Program-made: the position numbers and the translations under genes | Assembly: GCA_035556495.1 (NCBI GenBank) | Contig: DATMEW010000166.1 | Coordinates: forward strand, 1 to 64,000 | DNA from: CANKHJ01 sp035556495 | GTDB lineage: Bacteria; Pseudomonadota; Alphaproteobacteria; Rhizobiales; Xanthobacteraceae | Direction: 5' to 3' | Length of the DNA stretch: 64,000 nucleotides | The notes under the pieces: generated by a model | Told to the model about the DNA's origin: nothing | Database searches by the model: none | Seen by the model: only the letters and a program-made list of their open reading frames with translations | Part shown: positions 53,583 to 62,195 of the stretch, one piece after another | Numbering within the stretch: position 1 is the stretch's first letter | How the letters are laid out: every line of letters starts with the position of its first letter

Positions 53583-54407
53583 CTACATGAACTGCTCGGT
53601 GAATCTGAGTATCGCATGAGAGATGCGGGCAGGCACACCATGCGGTTCCTCAATGGGGTCGCGCATCCAGAAATGCGCGGCCCCGGGAACCGGTGCAATC
53701 CTGACGATGTTCCCGGCCCGCTTCAGAGCGCTCACGAAACGTCGGGACTGGGACGCCCAATCCACCACATCATCCGCCTCGCCCCAGCCGACGAAGAACG
53801 GAATATGCGCCCTCTCCCTCCGAACGTAGCTCATCGGCGAGGCATGGATGAAAGGAAAGGCATCATCGAGCGGGCTCGCGCCGATCAGTCGCTCCGTGAT
53901 GGAATCCAGGGGGCGGACAACAAGATCGTGCTCCCATTGCGCAAGCATGTCGTAGACGCCATAGATTCCGATGACCGCCCGTATCCTGTCCAGATCGGCT
54001 GAATCGGGATATCGCGGCCCCAGGATACGGCGGCCGCCCAATGCGGCAAGCGCGGCGAGATGGGCTCCGGCGGAATCGCCCATCAAGGCGATCCTGTCCG
54101 GGGCCGCACCCCAGGCATGAGCCTGCGCCCTGACGTATTTTACGGCTGCGCAGACATCCTCGAGTTGAGCAGGGAACCGATTGTCGGTCTCGTTCACCAG
54201 CCGGTAGTTGATGGCAAGAATGCCGACACCCCGGCTGGCAAGCCAGTTCCCCCAATGGCGATACTGACCCGCGCTGCCGGCTTTCCAGCCACCGCCATGG
54301 ATGGCGATGATGATCGGAAAGCCGGAGCCCGCGTCCGGCAGATACAGATCGCCGGTCAGACGCCCCCGGCGATTGTCGCTATAAGTGACACCGGCAATGC
54401 GTGGCAT
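53583..54407 (-). CDS. Alpha/beta hydrolase (carboxylesterase/HSL type)
   Basis: A 274-residue esterase. The oxyanion hole HGGGWKAGSAGQYRHW and the nucleophile elbow MGDSAGAHLAALAAL identify the BD-FAE/HSL-like group. A late aspartate in FFVGWGEADDVVDW and a histidine in VPGAAHFWMRDP complete the triad. It lies 43 bases downstream of the cupin gene in the same direction and likely shares its transcript. Substrate probably a small ester. Confidence 0.88.
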   Translation of the reverse strand: MPRIAGVTYSDNRRGRLTGDLYLPDAGSGFPIIIAIHGGGWKAGSAGQYRHWGNWLASRGVGILAINYRLVNETDNRFPAQLEDVCAAVKYVRAQAHAWGAAPDRIALMGDSAGAHLAALAALGGRRILGPRYPDSADLDRIRAVIGIYGVYDMLAQWEHDLVVRPLDSITERLIGASPLDDAFPFIHASPMSYVRRERAHIPFFVGWGEADDVVDWASQSRRFVSALKRAGNIVRIAPVPGAAHFWMRDPIEEPHGVPARISHAILRFTEQFM

Positions 54408-54450
54408 GCTCTATCCTTGCGATACGCGGCCTGCCAAACGGAACCTCGGT

Positions 54451-55032
54451 TCACGCCGGGACAGCCTGCTTCGCGAGCTTCTCCTGCTCGATCGCATAGA
54501 TCTTGTCGTCGACGAATCCGACCGGCCCGGGGCGCCCCGATCCAATCATCGCCATCATGTAAGCCGGCTCGACCGATTCATTCACAAAGCCATGCAGGAC
54601 CCCGGCCGGACAGGAGATGCAATCCCACTTTCCGAGCCGCTTCGAGACCTTGTTTCCCTGATCGTCCTGGATGAACACCGTCATCACGCCTTCCAGAACG
54701 AAGAACACTTCCTCGATCTCGTGCGTATGGGCATTTCCACCCTGCCCGGGCGGAATGAACATCACGCTCAGCGTGAAGCCTCCTGCCGGAATGGCCTTCG
54801 GATCCTGCTTGCCGGAACCTCCAGCGCCGATGAAACGATGCTGGGCGCGCTTGAAACCTTCGATGTCGGAATCTGCGAAAGCCTTCCAGTCCGGGTCCCT
54901 GTCCCGAAACGAAGCCGTATAGCGCTCCATGATTTGATCCAGCGACATCTCCTTGATGGCATCGGGGCGCTGATGTTTGATCGACTGCAACTTAACCTCC
55001 CGCATTCCGTCCGATGGGCAATCCAAAGGCAT
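54451..55032 (-). CDS. Cupin domain protein
   Basis: A 193-residue single cupin. The metal motif appears as GGNAHTHEIEEVFFVLEGVM (two histidines and a glutamate) and the second as GKWDCISCPAGVLHGFVNES. Both cupin motifs are intact, so it is likely a dioxygenase or isomerase of a small organic acid. GAGGA lies six bases upstream of the ATG at 55032; an internal ATG at 55005 is the alternative. Its promoter region is shared with the LysR gene at 55126. Confidence 0.85.
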   Translation of the reverse strand: MPLDCPSDGMREVKLQSIKHQRPDAIKEMSLDQIMERYTASFRDRDPDWKAFADSDIEGFKRAQHRFIGAGGSGKQDPKAIPAGGFTLSVMFIPPGQGGNAHTHEIEEVFFVLEGVMTVFIQDDQGNKVSKRLGKWDCISCPAGVLHGFVNESVEPAYMMAMIGSGRPGPVGFVDDKIYAIEQEKLAKQAVPA

Positions 55033-55125
55033 AACGTATCCTCATTGTCCAGAAGCCCATTCATGATACAATTAGAATTGTTGTAATTGCTCATTCGAGT
55101 TTCGGCAACACGAAGGCCGCGTTCT

Positions 55126-56100
55126 ATGGACTTCAGGACAATTCGATATTTCATCGAAGTGGCTGACAACCATTCGCTTCGCATAGCGTCGGATCGGCTT
55201 CACATTGCGAGTTCCGCCATCAGTCGCAAGATTTCGATGCTCGAACAGGCGCTGGGCGTACGGCTGTTCGACCGGACATCTGCCGGCATGTCCCTCACCA
55301 CGGCAGGCACCGTCTATCGCGACTATGCTCGGCGGGTGATGGCGGAGACGGACAGAATTAACGTGGAGATGTTCGCCATCAAGGGCGTGATCCGCGGTCA
55401 TCTGCGGATCGCCATGCTGGATGGCATCACCGCCGATCTGGGGATTCGAGCCTGGTCTCGATTTCATGCGCTGCATCCGGACGTCACTCTCGAAATACAG
55501 GCGTCAGGGGCCGACAGGGTCATCGAAGCAGTTGTCAGCCGAACGGTCGATGTCGGGGTTGCGGCCAACTCCCAGAAGGTAGCCGGCATAACCACCCTCG
55601 GCCGGCTCAAGGCGCCTGTCTACGCCGTGATGTCGCCGGCAATCTACCAATCGTTTATGGGGCAAGCCAAAATTGCCGACATCACCCAGCGATACAGCCT
55701 TGCGCTGCCTGACCGGACCTTTGTTCTCCGGCGCCAGATCGACGCTTGCGCCGAACTGGCCCGGATCCGGCTCTCGCCGGAGCTAGTAACGAATTCTGTC
55801 GAGGCTCTCCGGGAATATGCCAGATCGGGCGGCGGAGTTACGCTGCTTCCGCAGCTTGCGGTTAGCGGCGACCTCCGGGACGGCCGCCTGGTTGGAATAC
55901 CGCTCGCAGAACCTATTCTGCGAAACTCGACGATCGACATCGTGGTCTCGAAGGGCGACGCGCTATCACCCTCATTGAAGGCTTACGTCAACTGCATAAA
56001 GGACGCGGCAGAAGACATAGCATCCGCACTCCGGACGACAGCCCGGCCCTTGCGACGTTCCAAGCCACGCCGGCTCAAGTCGGCGGAAGCGTCATCGTAA
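55126..56100 (+). CDS. LysR family regulator (CbbR/NAC-like)
   Basis: A 324-residue LysR protein with helix-turn-helix LRIASDRLHIASSAISRKIS, MLEQALGVRLFDR, followed by the effector domain. The ATG at 55126 has GAAGG upstream and starts at MDFRTIRYFIEVAD, the normal family beginning. It is divergent from the cupin gene over a 93-base gap, so it most likely regulates the cupin/esterase pair. The C-terminus is basic (RPLRRSKPRRLKSAEASS). Confidence 0.92.
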   Translation: MDFRTIRYFIEVADNHSLRIASDRLHIASSAISRKISMLEQALGVRLFDRTSAGMSLTTAGTVYRDYARRVMAETDRINVEMFAIKGVIRGHLRIAMLDGITADLGIRAWSRFHALHPDVTLEIQASGADRVIEAVVSRTVDVGVAANSQKVAGITTLGRLKAPVYAVMSPAIYQSFMGQAKIADITQRYSLALPDRTFVLRRQIDACAELARIRLSPELVTNSVEALREYARSGGGVTLLPQLAVSGDLRDGRLVGIPLAEPILRNSTIDIVVSKGDALSPSLKAYVNCIKDAAEDIASALRTTARPLRRSKPRRLKSAEASS

Positions 56101-56129
56101 CTGCTCAGCCCGCCGGGTGCTCCGCGCCT

Positions 56130-56311
56130 TGCCTTAAGCCCCACCCATCCTCGCAGCTTATCGACGCTGGTGTGGACATTGTCACGGCGTCCCGACGGCT
56201 CGGTCATGCCTTTCCTGCCATTACGCGGGTCTGCGCGCATTGGTCGGAAAAGGTGACAACAAAGCCGCAGACGCAATCAATCAAGCGTTGTCCAACAGCG
56301 ACTACGCATGA
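56130..56311 (+). pseudogene. Tyrosine integrase C-terminal remnant
   Basis: The piece LIDAGVDIVTASRRLGHAFP then AITRVCAHW is the end of a tyrosine recombinase, covering the late histidine region and where the catalytic tyrosine should follow (YAHW-like; here C in place of Y). After a frameshift GKGDNKAADAINQALSNSDY leads to a TGA at 56309-56311. Everything upstream is missing. It lies just before tRNA-Ser and marks an earlier integration event. Confidence 0.75.
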
Positions 56312-56398
56312 TAGGGAGCAGCCCTCGGCGGCAATCCGGAGACAACGCTTCTTTTGCTCTCCGCCAGAATCACATAAGTTGTTGAAATAATTGAGTTT

Positions 56399-56488
56399 GG
56401 AGGGGTGGCCGAGTGGTTTAAGGCAGCGGTCTTGAAAACCGCCGTGCGGGCAACCGTACCGTGGGTTCGAATCCCACCCCCTCCGCCA
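56399..56488 (+). tRNA. tRNA-Ser (anticodon TGA)
   Basis: Acceptor stem GGAGGGG/CCCCTCC, anticodon stem GCGGT/ACCGC with loop CTTGAAA (anticodon TGA), a long variable arm typical of serine tRNAs, T arm GTGGG-TTCGAAT-CCCAC and encoded CCA at 56486-56488. The integrase gene starts 139 bases downstream, so the 3' end of this tRNA is the probable attachment site (attL) of the element that follows. Confidence 0.97.
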
Positions 56489-56626
56489 GAACCTTGTTCA
56501 CCGCATTTCATCATTGTCCATAAACTCAATATCTGTCGATATTTTTGAGCTTTGTCTGCTCGCAATTGTTCTTTTTTGCCCGTCGATGTACCGTGGGTAG
56601 AGAATTTGGTTCGGCGGACACATTAA

Positions 56627-57883
56627 ATGACTAAAGTCCCAACCGGAAAACTCTCGGGCATTGACCTTTGGCAACTTGCGCCAGGGACCCACTCGGACGG
56701 GGACCGATTGCTGCTGCAAGTCAGCAGCCGAACGGCAAGATCATGGATCTATCGCTATCAACTTCACGGCAAGACGCGAGATTACGGGCTGGGCCCTCTT
56801 TCACTCGTCTCCCTATCGCAGGCCCGCAAAGCCCGAGATAAGGCCCGCTATGAGGTCAAGATCGCAGGACGCGATCTTGTCGGTGAACGTCTTGGCGCCA
56901 AAGCAGAGCGGCGTGCTGCAGCGACAAAACCTCCCAGCCTAACGTTCCGCGAGTGGTCGGAAAAATACATCGAGGAAAACTGGGAGAGCTGGCAGAATCC
57001 CAAGCATCGCGAGCAATGGCGCAGCACGATCAAAGCGTATGCGCTGCCGCACATTGGGGATCTGTCACCATCAGAAATCACCGCGGCTCAAGTCCTGGAC
57101 ATTCTGCGCCAGCCGGTCCCGGTGAAGAGGGATGCGGAGGGTGCTACCGGCATTTTCTGGGTGGAGAAGAACGAGACGGCCCGTCGCGTCGCGGGCCGGA
57201 TACGATCGGTCCTCGACTATAGCCGCCCTACCGATGACCTAAGCTTCGTGAACCCGGCCGAGCTTACCCGCGCGCTTCGCAACAAGCTACCCCGCCTGCC
57301 GGCAGATAAGGCCGGAAAGAACTTCCCTGCCCTGCCTTACGATTCGATGCCTCGGTTTATGGCGGCCTTGCGCGGCCAGGCCGGCAACGCGGCGCGCGCC
57401 GTAGATTTCCTGATTCTTACGGCAGCCCGAAGTGGCGAAGCGCGTGGCGCAAAGTGGAATGAAATCGACTGGCAGAATGAAATCTGGGTCGTGCCCGCAG
57501 CACGGATGAAAAAACGCCGCGAGCATAAAGTCCCGTTGTCGCCTCAAGCTCTCACGATTCTTCGCACAATGCAGTCGGTTGCCCAGAGCGATCTCATATT
57601 CTCCGGCCAGCGGGGCGGCACCGAGCTTAGCGATACCGCCTTACGGCTTGTGCCGCATCGTCTCGGCTTCACCGATATATCCATTCACGGATTCCGCAGC
57701 ACGTTTGCGTCTTGGCGTGCTGCGAAGGTCGGCGCGCGTTTCTCGCGGGAGCTGGCGGAGGCTGCGCTTGCTCATATGCTCGGCGACAACGACACGGAGC
57801 GTGCTTACCAAAGGGATGACATGGTCGAGCGGCGCCGAGAACTTATGGCTGAATGGGCGGATTTCTGCGATGGAAAATCGTGA
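56627..57883 (+). CDS. Tyrosine recombinase integrase (P4-like)
   Basis: A 418-residue site-specific recombinase. The N-terminus is the DUF4102 arm-binding region (TGKLSGIDLWQLAPGTHSDG, DRLLLQVSS). The catalytic residues fit R268 (TAARSGEARG), H354 and R357 (IHGFRSTFASW), H383 (LAHMLGDND) and Y394 (ERAYQRDDM), so it looks active. It is oriented away from tRNA-Ser(TGA), the usual geometry for integration into a tRNA 3' end. Its stop overlaps the next gene by 14 bases. It defines the left end of an integrated element. Confidence 0.95.
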   Translation: MTKVPTGKLSGIDLWQLAPGTHSDGDRLLLQVSSRTARSWIYRYQLHGKTRDYGLGPLSLVSLSQARKARDKARYEVKIAGRDLVGERLGAKAERRAAATKPPSLTFREWSEKYIEENWESWQNPKHREQWRSTIKAYALPHIGDLSPSEITAAQVLDILRQPVPVKRDAEGATGIFWVEKNETARRVAGRIRSVLDYSRPTDDLSFVNPAELTRALRNKLPRLPADKAGKNFPALPYDSMPRFMAALRGQAGNAARAVDFLILTAARSGEARGAKWNEIDWQNEIWVVPAARMKKRREHKVPLSPQALTILRTMQSVAQSDLIFSGQRGGTELSDTALRLVPHRLGFTDISIHGFRSTFASWRAAKVGARFSRELAEAALAHMLGDNDTERAYQRDDMVERRRELMAEWADFCDGKS

Positions 57884-58472
57884 ATACGAGCCCAAGTGGC
57901 TGACCGGGCAAGAAGTCTACACCCTATTCGCCAGTCGAAATGACGCAATCGCGTGGCTCGGTCGAGCTGTGCGTGATCGCGGGATAGTTGCTCATTCAGC
58001 CGCTGATCCGGAAGTGGATTTGTTTCGCCTCACTATCCCAGTAGCGCCAATGCGGCGAGCAAGTATCTGGAAAGCTGATGCGGACCAGATCGACTGGGCT
58101 GATTTCTCTATCCCCTCACCGCACGGCATGAGACGCATTTCATTGCCCACCCCCATTGAGGTGTCGGCCAGCCTCATCCGCACCCTCCTTGGCGGGGTCG
58201 GATCAAATACTAGCGAAGCGTCGGCCGCCTCAACCTCGAACCGCGGCCGTAAGCCTGCCGCTGACTGGGATGCCGTCGAACTCTCGGTGCAACTAGAGAT
58301 TCAAAAGCGAAAATTTCCTGACGCGGAAAATGACGAGGCGGGATGGAACTGCCAAGCTGACGTCGAACGTTTTGTCGCTGATTTGCTGGAACGTCGAAAC
58401 ACCCCGATATCGGAATCTACGGTCCGCTTTCACGTTGGGAAAATTCTCAATTCTATCAAGGCCGGAAATTAA
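57870..58472 (+). CDS. Uncharacterised protein of the integrated element
   Basis: A 200-residue soluble protein, no family recognised. It begins within the last codons of the integrase gene and is likely co-translated. The N-terminal part has WLTGQEVYTLFASRNDAIAW; the C-terminal part (CQADVERFVADLLERRNTPI, SESTVRFHVGKILNSI) looks like a helix-turn-helix-type tail, suggesting a DNA-binding or accessory recombination role. That is an inference. Confidence 0.75.
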   Translation: MENREYEPKWLTGQEVYTLFASRNDAIAWLGRAVRDRGIVAHSAADPEVDLFRLTIPVAPMRRASIWKADADQIDWADFSIPSPHGMRRISLPTPIEVSASLIRTLLGGVGSNTSEASAASTSNRGRKPAADWDAVELSVQLEIQKRKFPDAENDEAGWNCQADVERFVADLLERRNTPISESTVRFHVGKILNSIKAGN

Positions 58473-58495
58473 TTATCGGCCTTTCCCGGCCTTTT
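58458..58495 (+). terminator. Inverted repeat with T run at gene end
   Basis: AAGGCCGG at 58458-58465 pairs with CCGGCCTT at 58486-58493, followed by two more Ts. The right half also belongs to a short tandem of CGGCCTTTYC-like units at about 10-base spacing. It overlaps the last codons of the preceding gene. Terminator activity is plausible but the 20-base loop is long. Confidence 0.4.
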
Positions 58496-58561
58496 CCGGC
58501 CGACATTCGCCGGCTCTCAGAACATCAATGAACCGCAACGCAATGACTTGGGCGGTTCAAT

Positions 58562-58807
58562 ATGCAGACCCATCGATCAGAACGGCGACGGCCGCCGGCT
58601 CGTCCCGCAGAGGCACCTCCAGGCAAAGCCTTTGAGTTTCAGCGCGCCTGTTATTCCGTCGCCGAGACTCAGCGGATGCTTGGTATCGGACGTACGAAGC
58701 TCTGGCACTTGACCCGGACAGGCGATCTGAAATCTGCGAATATTGGACGCCGCGTCGTCTATCTCGCTGATGATCTGTCAGCCTTCCTGGCAAAGCTGCG
58801 GCAGTGA
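58562..58807 (+). CDS. Excisionase-like helix-turn-helix protein
   Basis: An 81-residue protein with an AlpA/MerR-type winged helix at its C-terminal half: CYSVAETQRMLGIGRTKLWH, LTRTGDLKSANIGRRVVYLA. Such proteins act as excisionases (directionality factors) or as regulators of the integrase. The first 25 residues are proline- and arginine-rich and may be an over-extended start. Its stop overlaps the GTG start of the next gene (GTGA). Confidence 0.8.
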   Translation: MQTHRSERRRPPARPAEAPPGKAFEFQRACYSVAETQRMLGIGRTKLWHLTRTGDLKSANIGRRVVYLADDLSAFLAKLRQ

Positions 58808-59157
58808 GGATCAGATATGGCGCGGGGCGCACGGCCGTTCAGAACCGCACGCCCCGGGACAGGAAGACGCAGCAACCTGTTCATAGCCGCACTCCCGCAG
58901 ATCCGCGACGCACCAAGAAACTACTGCGTTGGGCGGCTCTGCTCGACGGCGAGATCATCGCCGGCGCCATCGCCTGCCCTGCTCCAGGCTATTCTCTTTC
59001 GGACCGATCCATCACAGTCGCAATTGCCGACGGCTGGCCTGGCGGATTTTCCGTCCGGAGCCGCATCGTCAGTCGCGACGTCGCGCGTGCCCATGTTGCC
59101 GCCCTGCTGTCGGAAGCGGGTAGCCAGCAGTTCGCTCTGTTTCCGGAGGTGCCGTGA
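58804..59157 (+). CDS. Uncharacterised small protein of the integrated element
   Basis: A 117-residue protein with a GTG start overlapping the excisionase stop. The first ~40 residues are basic; the rest is a compact domain (WAALLDGEIIAGAIACPAPG, YSLSDRSITVAIADGWPGGF). I recognise no family. Overlaps on both sides show it is translated as part of a packed gene series. Confidence 0.6.
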   Translation: MRIRYGAGRTAVQNRTPRDRKTQQPVHSRTPADPRRTKKLLRWAALLDGEIIAGAIACPAPGYSLSDRSITVAIADGWPGGFSVRSRIVSRDVARAHVAALLSEAGSQQFALFPEVP

Positions 59158-59720
59158 TGCTGGGCGCCCTCATCGAAATGCGCGCGGAACTGCATGTTCG
59201 GGCCTTTCCGACGGAAGACTGGCTGCGGTATGTCCGACAACACCGCCTCGACATAAGCGCGATTGGGCGGTGTGCGAGCCTTCTCGGCGTGACGCGGTGC
59301 GAGTTTCTGGATAACGGACGGTTCGACTTTTCGGACAGCGGCGAACTGTCGGCCGTGATCGAGGTCTTCGACATTGACCTCGAGACAGTCATCGATCTCG
59401 TCGCGTGGCCCTGTTCCGATCCGGTCCGATTTGCGACCGCATTCGGCATTGCCGCCGGACTTGGCATCGACCAAGTAACGAATCCGGCAAGCTTTTTCCT
59501 GGGAAAGCCTCTCGCCGTCCACCACACGCCGCTCTCATGGCTCCAGGCTGGTGGCCAGGGCGTCGTCATCCTTGACGACAGATCGGCGCCACGGTGGCTG
59601 GGTGAGGCGCTAGGTCGACTGGCCGCGGAAGATCTGGAGCACGGCCGGCGTCTTGCTCGCGTGCTGCATGGCTATCTTGATCTGCGCCGTATCCTGGCGC
59701 CGGTCCAGGAGGCAGCATGA
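59157..59720 (+). CDS. Uncharacterised protein preceding RepA
   Basis: A 187-residue protein. GGAGG lies seven bases before the ATG at 59157, which overlaps the previous stop (TGATG). A GTG at 59154 is too close to that site. No motif is recognised; the text is rich in hydrophobic residues but without membrane helices (IEVFDIDLETVIDLVAW). It overlaps the ATPase gene by four bases, so it is probably a replication-module partner. Confidence 0.65.
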   Translation: MLGALIEMRAELHVRAFPTEDWLRYVRQHRLDISAIGRCASLLGVTRCEFLDNGRFDFSDSGELSAVIEVFDIDLETVIDLVAWPCSDPVRFATAFGIAAGLGIDQVTNPASFFLGKPLAVHHTPLSWLQAGGQGVVILDDRSAPRWLGEALGRLAAEDLEHGRRLARVLHGYLDLRRILAPVQEAA

Positions 59721-60820
59721 CGAGCGCGACCGTTCTCAAGCCGATCACGGATGCTTCCCACACCGCGCCTCGGCGGAAGAGCGGCGGCGAGGCCCCAAAA
59801 TTCCGGCTAGTCCCTTTCGAGCAGATCAAGGTCGATCTCGAGCGGCGCCCTTACTTGGTGAAAGGCCTCCTTCCGAACACCGGTTTGTCGGCGATCTGGG
59901 GGCCGCCGAAATGCGGGAAATCCTTCTGGGCGCTCGACGTGGGCATGCACATCGCGCTCGGTTGGGAATATCGCGGACGGCGAGTCCAGGGTGGCCCGGT
60001 TGTCTATGTCGCGCTTGAGGGCAGCGAGGGCTTCAAAGCTCGCATTGAGGCTTTCCGCCGCCGCCATCAGGTGACGCGCGCGGACTTCTTCCTGATCACC
60101 GCCCCACTCAACATGGTCGCTGAGCGCGGGGCACTGGTCGCCGACATCCGGGCCCAGCTCGGCGATATTCGGCCAGCCGCAGTCTTCATCGATACCCTGA
60201 ATCGCTCCTTGAAGGGCTCAGAGAGCAAGGACGAGGACATGGCGGCCTATATCTCGGCCGCCGAGGAAATTGCCGCGGCATTCGCATGCCATGTCCCAAT
60301 TGTGCACCACTGCGGCGTCGATGCCAGCCGCCCGCGCGGCCACACATCCTTAACAGGCGCGGTGGAAGCGCAGATCGCCGTCAAGCGCGAAGGCGAAGGC
60401 TTCTCCGTCACGCTGGAATATATGAAAGACGGCCCGGAGGGTGACACCCTCAACCTCCGGCTCGAACAGGTGGTCGTCGGCGCAGACCCCGACGGCGACG
60501 ACATCACCACCTGCATCGTCGAGGATAGTTCGCCCGCCGCCAAGGCCCGCCAGCGCGTTAAGCTGGCCCAGATGCCGGCAGCTGGACTGCGCCAGCTTCA
60601 CGAATGCTTGGCTGAAAGTGGCAAGCCCTCAACACCTTCGGAACACGTCCCAGCAGGCGTCACATGCGTCACGCTCGACGCTTGGAAAGACCGCATGGTC
60701 GCGGCAGGCATTTTGAATGCCGAAGGCAACCCTCGCGAACAATTCCGGCGCATACGTGTGACGCTCATAAACGCCGGTCTTATCGGCGTTTGGGAGGGCT
60801 CGGCATGGTCTGTCACGTAG
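59717..60820 (+). CDS. RepA-like hexameric helicase/ATPase
   Basis: A 367-residue RecA-fold ATPase resembling plasmid RepA (RSF1010-type) helicases and related AAA_25 proteins of integrative elements. Walker A is WGPPKCGKS (residues ~61-69), Walker B AAVFIDTLNRSL, and a conserved histidine pair is in VPIVHHCGVDASRPRGHTSL. Its presence suggests the element can replicate, at least when excised. The gene ends inside an array of GTCAC repeats that may be its binding sites or an origin. Its C-terminal quarter is more variable. Confidence 0.85.
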   Translation: MTSATVLKPITDASHTAPRRKSGGEAPKFRLVPFEQIKVDLERRPYLVKGLLPNTGLSAIWGPPKCGKSFWALDVGMHIALGWEYRGRRVQGGPVVYVALEGSEGFKARIEAFRRRHQVTRADFFLITAPLNMVAERGALVADIRAQLGDIRPAAVFIDTLNRSLKGSESKDEDMAAYISAAEEIAAAFACHVPIVHHCGVDASRPRGHTSLTGAVEAQIAVKREGEGFSVTLEYMKDGPEGDTLNLRLEQVVVGADPDGDDITTCIVEDSSPAAKARQRVKLAQMPAAGLRQLHECLAESGKPSTPSEHVPAGVTCVTLDAWKDRMVAAGILNAEGNPREQFRRIRVTLINAGLIGVWEGSAWSVT

Positions 60821-60908
60821 CGTCACATCCCCGTCACATCCCGTCACTGTGACGGCGGTGCAACCGTCACGTCACAGTCACCCCCCCTTAGAAGGGGTGA
60901 CATGTGAC
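60812..60908. repeat. GTCAC repeat array, possible replication origin or iterons
   Basis: The pentamer GTCAC occurs at 60812, 60822, 60833, 60843, 60866, 60871 and 60877, with inverted copies (GTGAC) at 60849, 60897 and 60904. The first four are spaced 10, 11 and 10 bases, close to one helical turn, with a consensus near CCGTCACATC. The array overlaps the end of the RepA-like gene and runs to the next gene's leader. CCCCTT-AG-AAGGGG at 60885-60898 is a small palindrome within it. Confidence 0.65.
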
Positions 60909-60936
60909 AGCACCCGATCGAGCAGGAGCAATCAGA

Positions 60937-61383
60937 ATGTCCAATGATCTCACCACCACGTCGAAACGATCGCTCCCGGGCAAGGTAACCGGACGCTTGA
61001 AGCAGGCCATTGACCTGATGGTTTGGCAAAATCTGACCGACAACGAAGCTGCCGTGAAAGTCAGAATGACTGTGCAGGCAATTCGTTACGCCCTGAAGCG
61101 ACCGCATGTCGTGCGGTATTTGAGAGAGCAGCGGGAGGTAATGCACACCCGTGAACTCGCCCGCAATTCCCACACGCTTGTCGACATCCGGGACAACAGC
61201 AAAAACGCGATGGCGCGTGTCGCCGCCGTCCGGGAGCTCGAACAGCGTCATGACGAGGATGCGAAGGCGCCTGCGGCTGCTCGCACCCCGGGCATTGTCA
61301 TTCAGATCATTGCCGCAGAGCCGGCCTCACCGCGCGTCATTGAGGGTGTGCGCGTGGGTAACGCTGGTGATCGCGATGAATAG
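60937..61383 (+). CDS. Helix-turn-helix protein of the integrated element
   Basis: A 148-residue protein. The N-terminal region LKQAIDLMVWQNLTDNEAAV, KVRMTVQAIRYALKRPHVVR looks like a helix-turn-helix, as in small terminase subunits or phage regulators. AGGAG lies nine bases before the ATG at 60937; a GTG at 60904 lies inside the repeat array and is less likely. Whether it is a terminase component or a regulator binding the GTCAC array cannot be decided. Confidence 0.65.
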   Translation: MSNDLTTTSKRSLPGKVTGRLKQAIDLMVWQNLTDNEAAVKVRMTVQAIRYALKRPHVVRYLREQREVMHTRELARNSHTLVDIRDNSKNAMARVAAVRELEQRHDEDAKAPAAARTPGIVIQIIAAEPASPRVIEGVRVGNAGDRDE

Positions 61384-61694
61384 TCAGTCGTATCAAAGCC
61401 CTATGGCGGACCATGCATCCGCCTCGCACGGCATGGCCACCCGTCGGGTCCGCATGTCCTCTGCGGTTGACAACAGGCGCTCCGGCCGAAGGTCACCCCC
61501 TCCCCCCTTGCGCATATACAGCCCGTCGCTATCCGACCCCCGGCAGGGAAAATGCGACCGCAAATATGGTGCTGGTGCGCAGCGCATCTGCTTCTCCAAA
61601 AAATACTCCAGCCAGAAATCCACGAAAAATGGGCGTTTCGAACGGTGCGTTGTGAGCGCCGAGCATTCTGCTCAACTGCGGATCGGAGGCGGCG
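61384..61694 (+). other. Gap with one doubtful frame
   Basis: A plus-strand frame at 61377-61708 (110 codons) spans the gap and overlaps both neighbours. Its sequence is low in recognisable structure and lacks a ribosome site, so it is not called. A TTGACA hexamer at 61467-61472 could be a -35 but has no matching -10 at standard spacing. Confidence 0.4.
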
Positions 61695-61970
61695 ATGCGG
61701 ATCTATGAAGTTCAGGATTGCGAACTCGGGCGCACGATCGAAATGACAGCGATCGATTTCCGCGAGGCGCAGCAGAACGCGCCTGGTCGCTACGAATTCA
61801 TCCGCCGCCTCGACGAGCCCGCGACACCTGCGCTGACAGATCCCCTGTTCCCCGGGCAGGTTCGCAGGACGCCTTCCGATGATGCCCGCACCCTGAAGGC
61901 CGATCCGCGCTCTGTCGCGGCAGCCCCGAAACCCATCCAGACCAACCGTCGCCGCAGCATGCGGCGCTGA
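61695..61970 (+). CDS. Small uncharacterised element protein
   Basis: A 91-residue protein with GGAGGCGG directly upstream of its ATG. The N-terminal half is ordered (MRIYEVQDCELGRTIEMTAI), the C-terminal half proline- and arginine-rich. No family recognised. It starts a run of closely spaced small genes leading into the large terminal gene. Confidence 0.6.
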   Translation: MRIYEVQDCELGRTIEMTAIDFREAQQNAPGRYEFIRRLDEPATPALTDPLFPGQVRRTPSDDARTLKADPRSVAAAPKPIQTNRRRSMRR

Positions 61971-61987
61971 TTACGAGGAGCACTGAC

Positions 61988-62191
61988 ATGGACGAATTTG
62001 ACCACGGCGATCCCACCCTGAACCGTCAGCGGCGGAAGGCCGAACAGGCCGGGCTAGCCGCCCGGTTCAACGCTCGCCGCGAGGATCATATCGCCAAGGC
62101 GGCGGATGATCTGAAACATCAGCGCCCAGGCGCGCCGATGTTGTCGCCGCTCGCACAAAAGCGCGGTCAGAAACTTTTGGACCCGAGGTAA
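61988..62191 (+). CDS. Small charged uncharacterised protein
   Basis: A 67-residue hydrophilic protein (NRQRRKAEQAGLAARFNARR) with GAGGAG nine bases before the ATG. Helical and highly charged, with no recognised family. 17 bases separate it from the preceding gene and 4 from the next. Confidence 0.6.
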   Translation: MDEFDHGDPTLNRQRRKAEQAGLAARFNARREDHIAKAADDLKHQRPGAPMLSPLAQKRGQKLLDPR

Positions 62192-62195
62192 TCAC

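Noticed and set aside
61377..61708. A 110-codon plus-strand frame between the HTH gene and the next small gene
   Set aside because: It overlaps both neighbours, lacks a ribosome site and has no recognisable composition.
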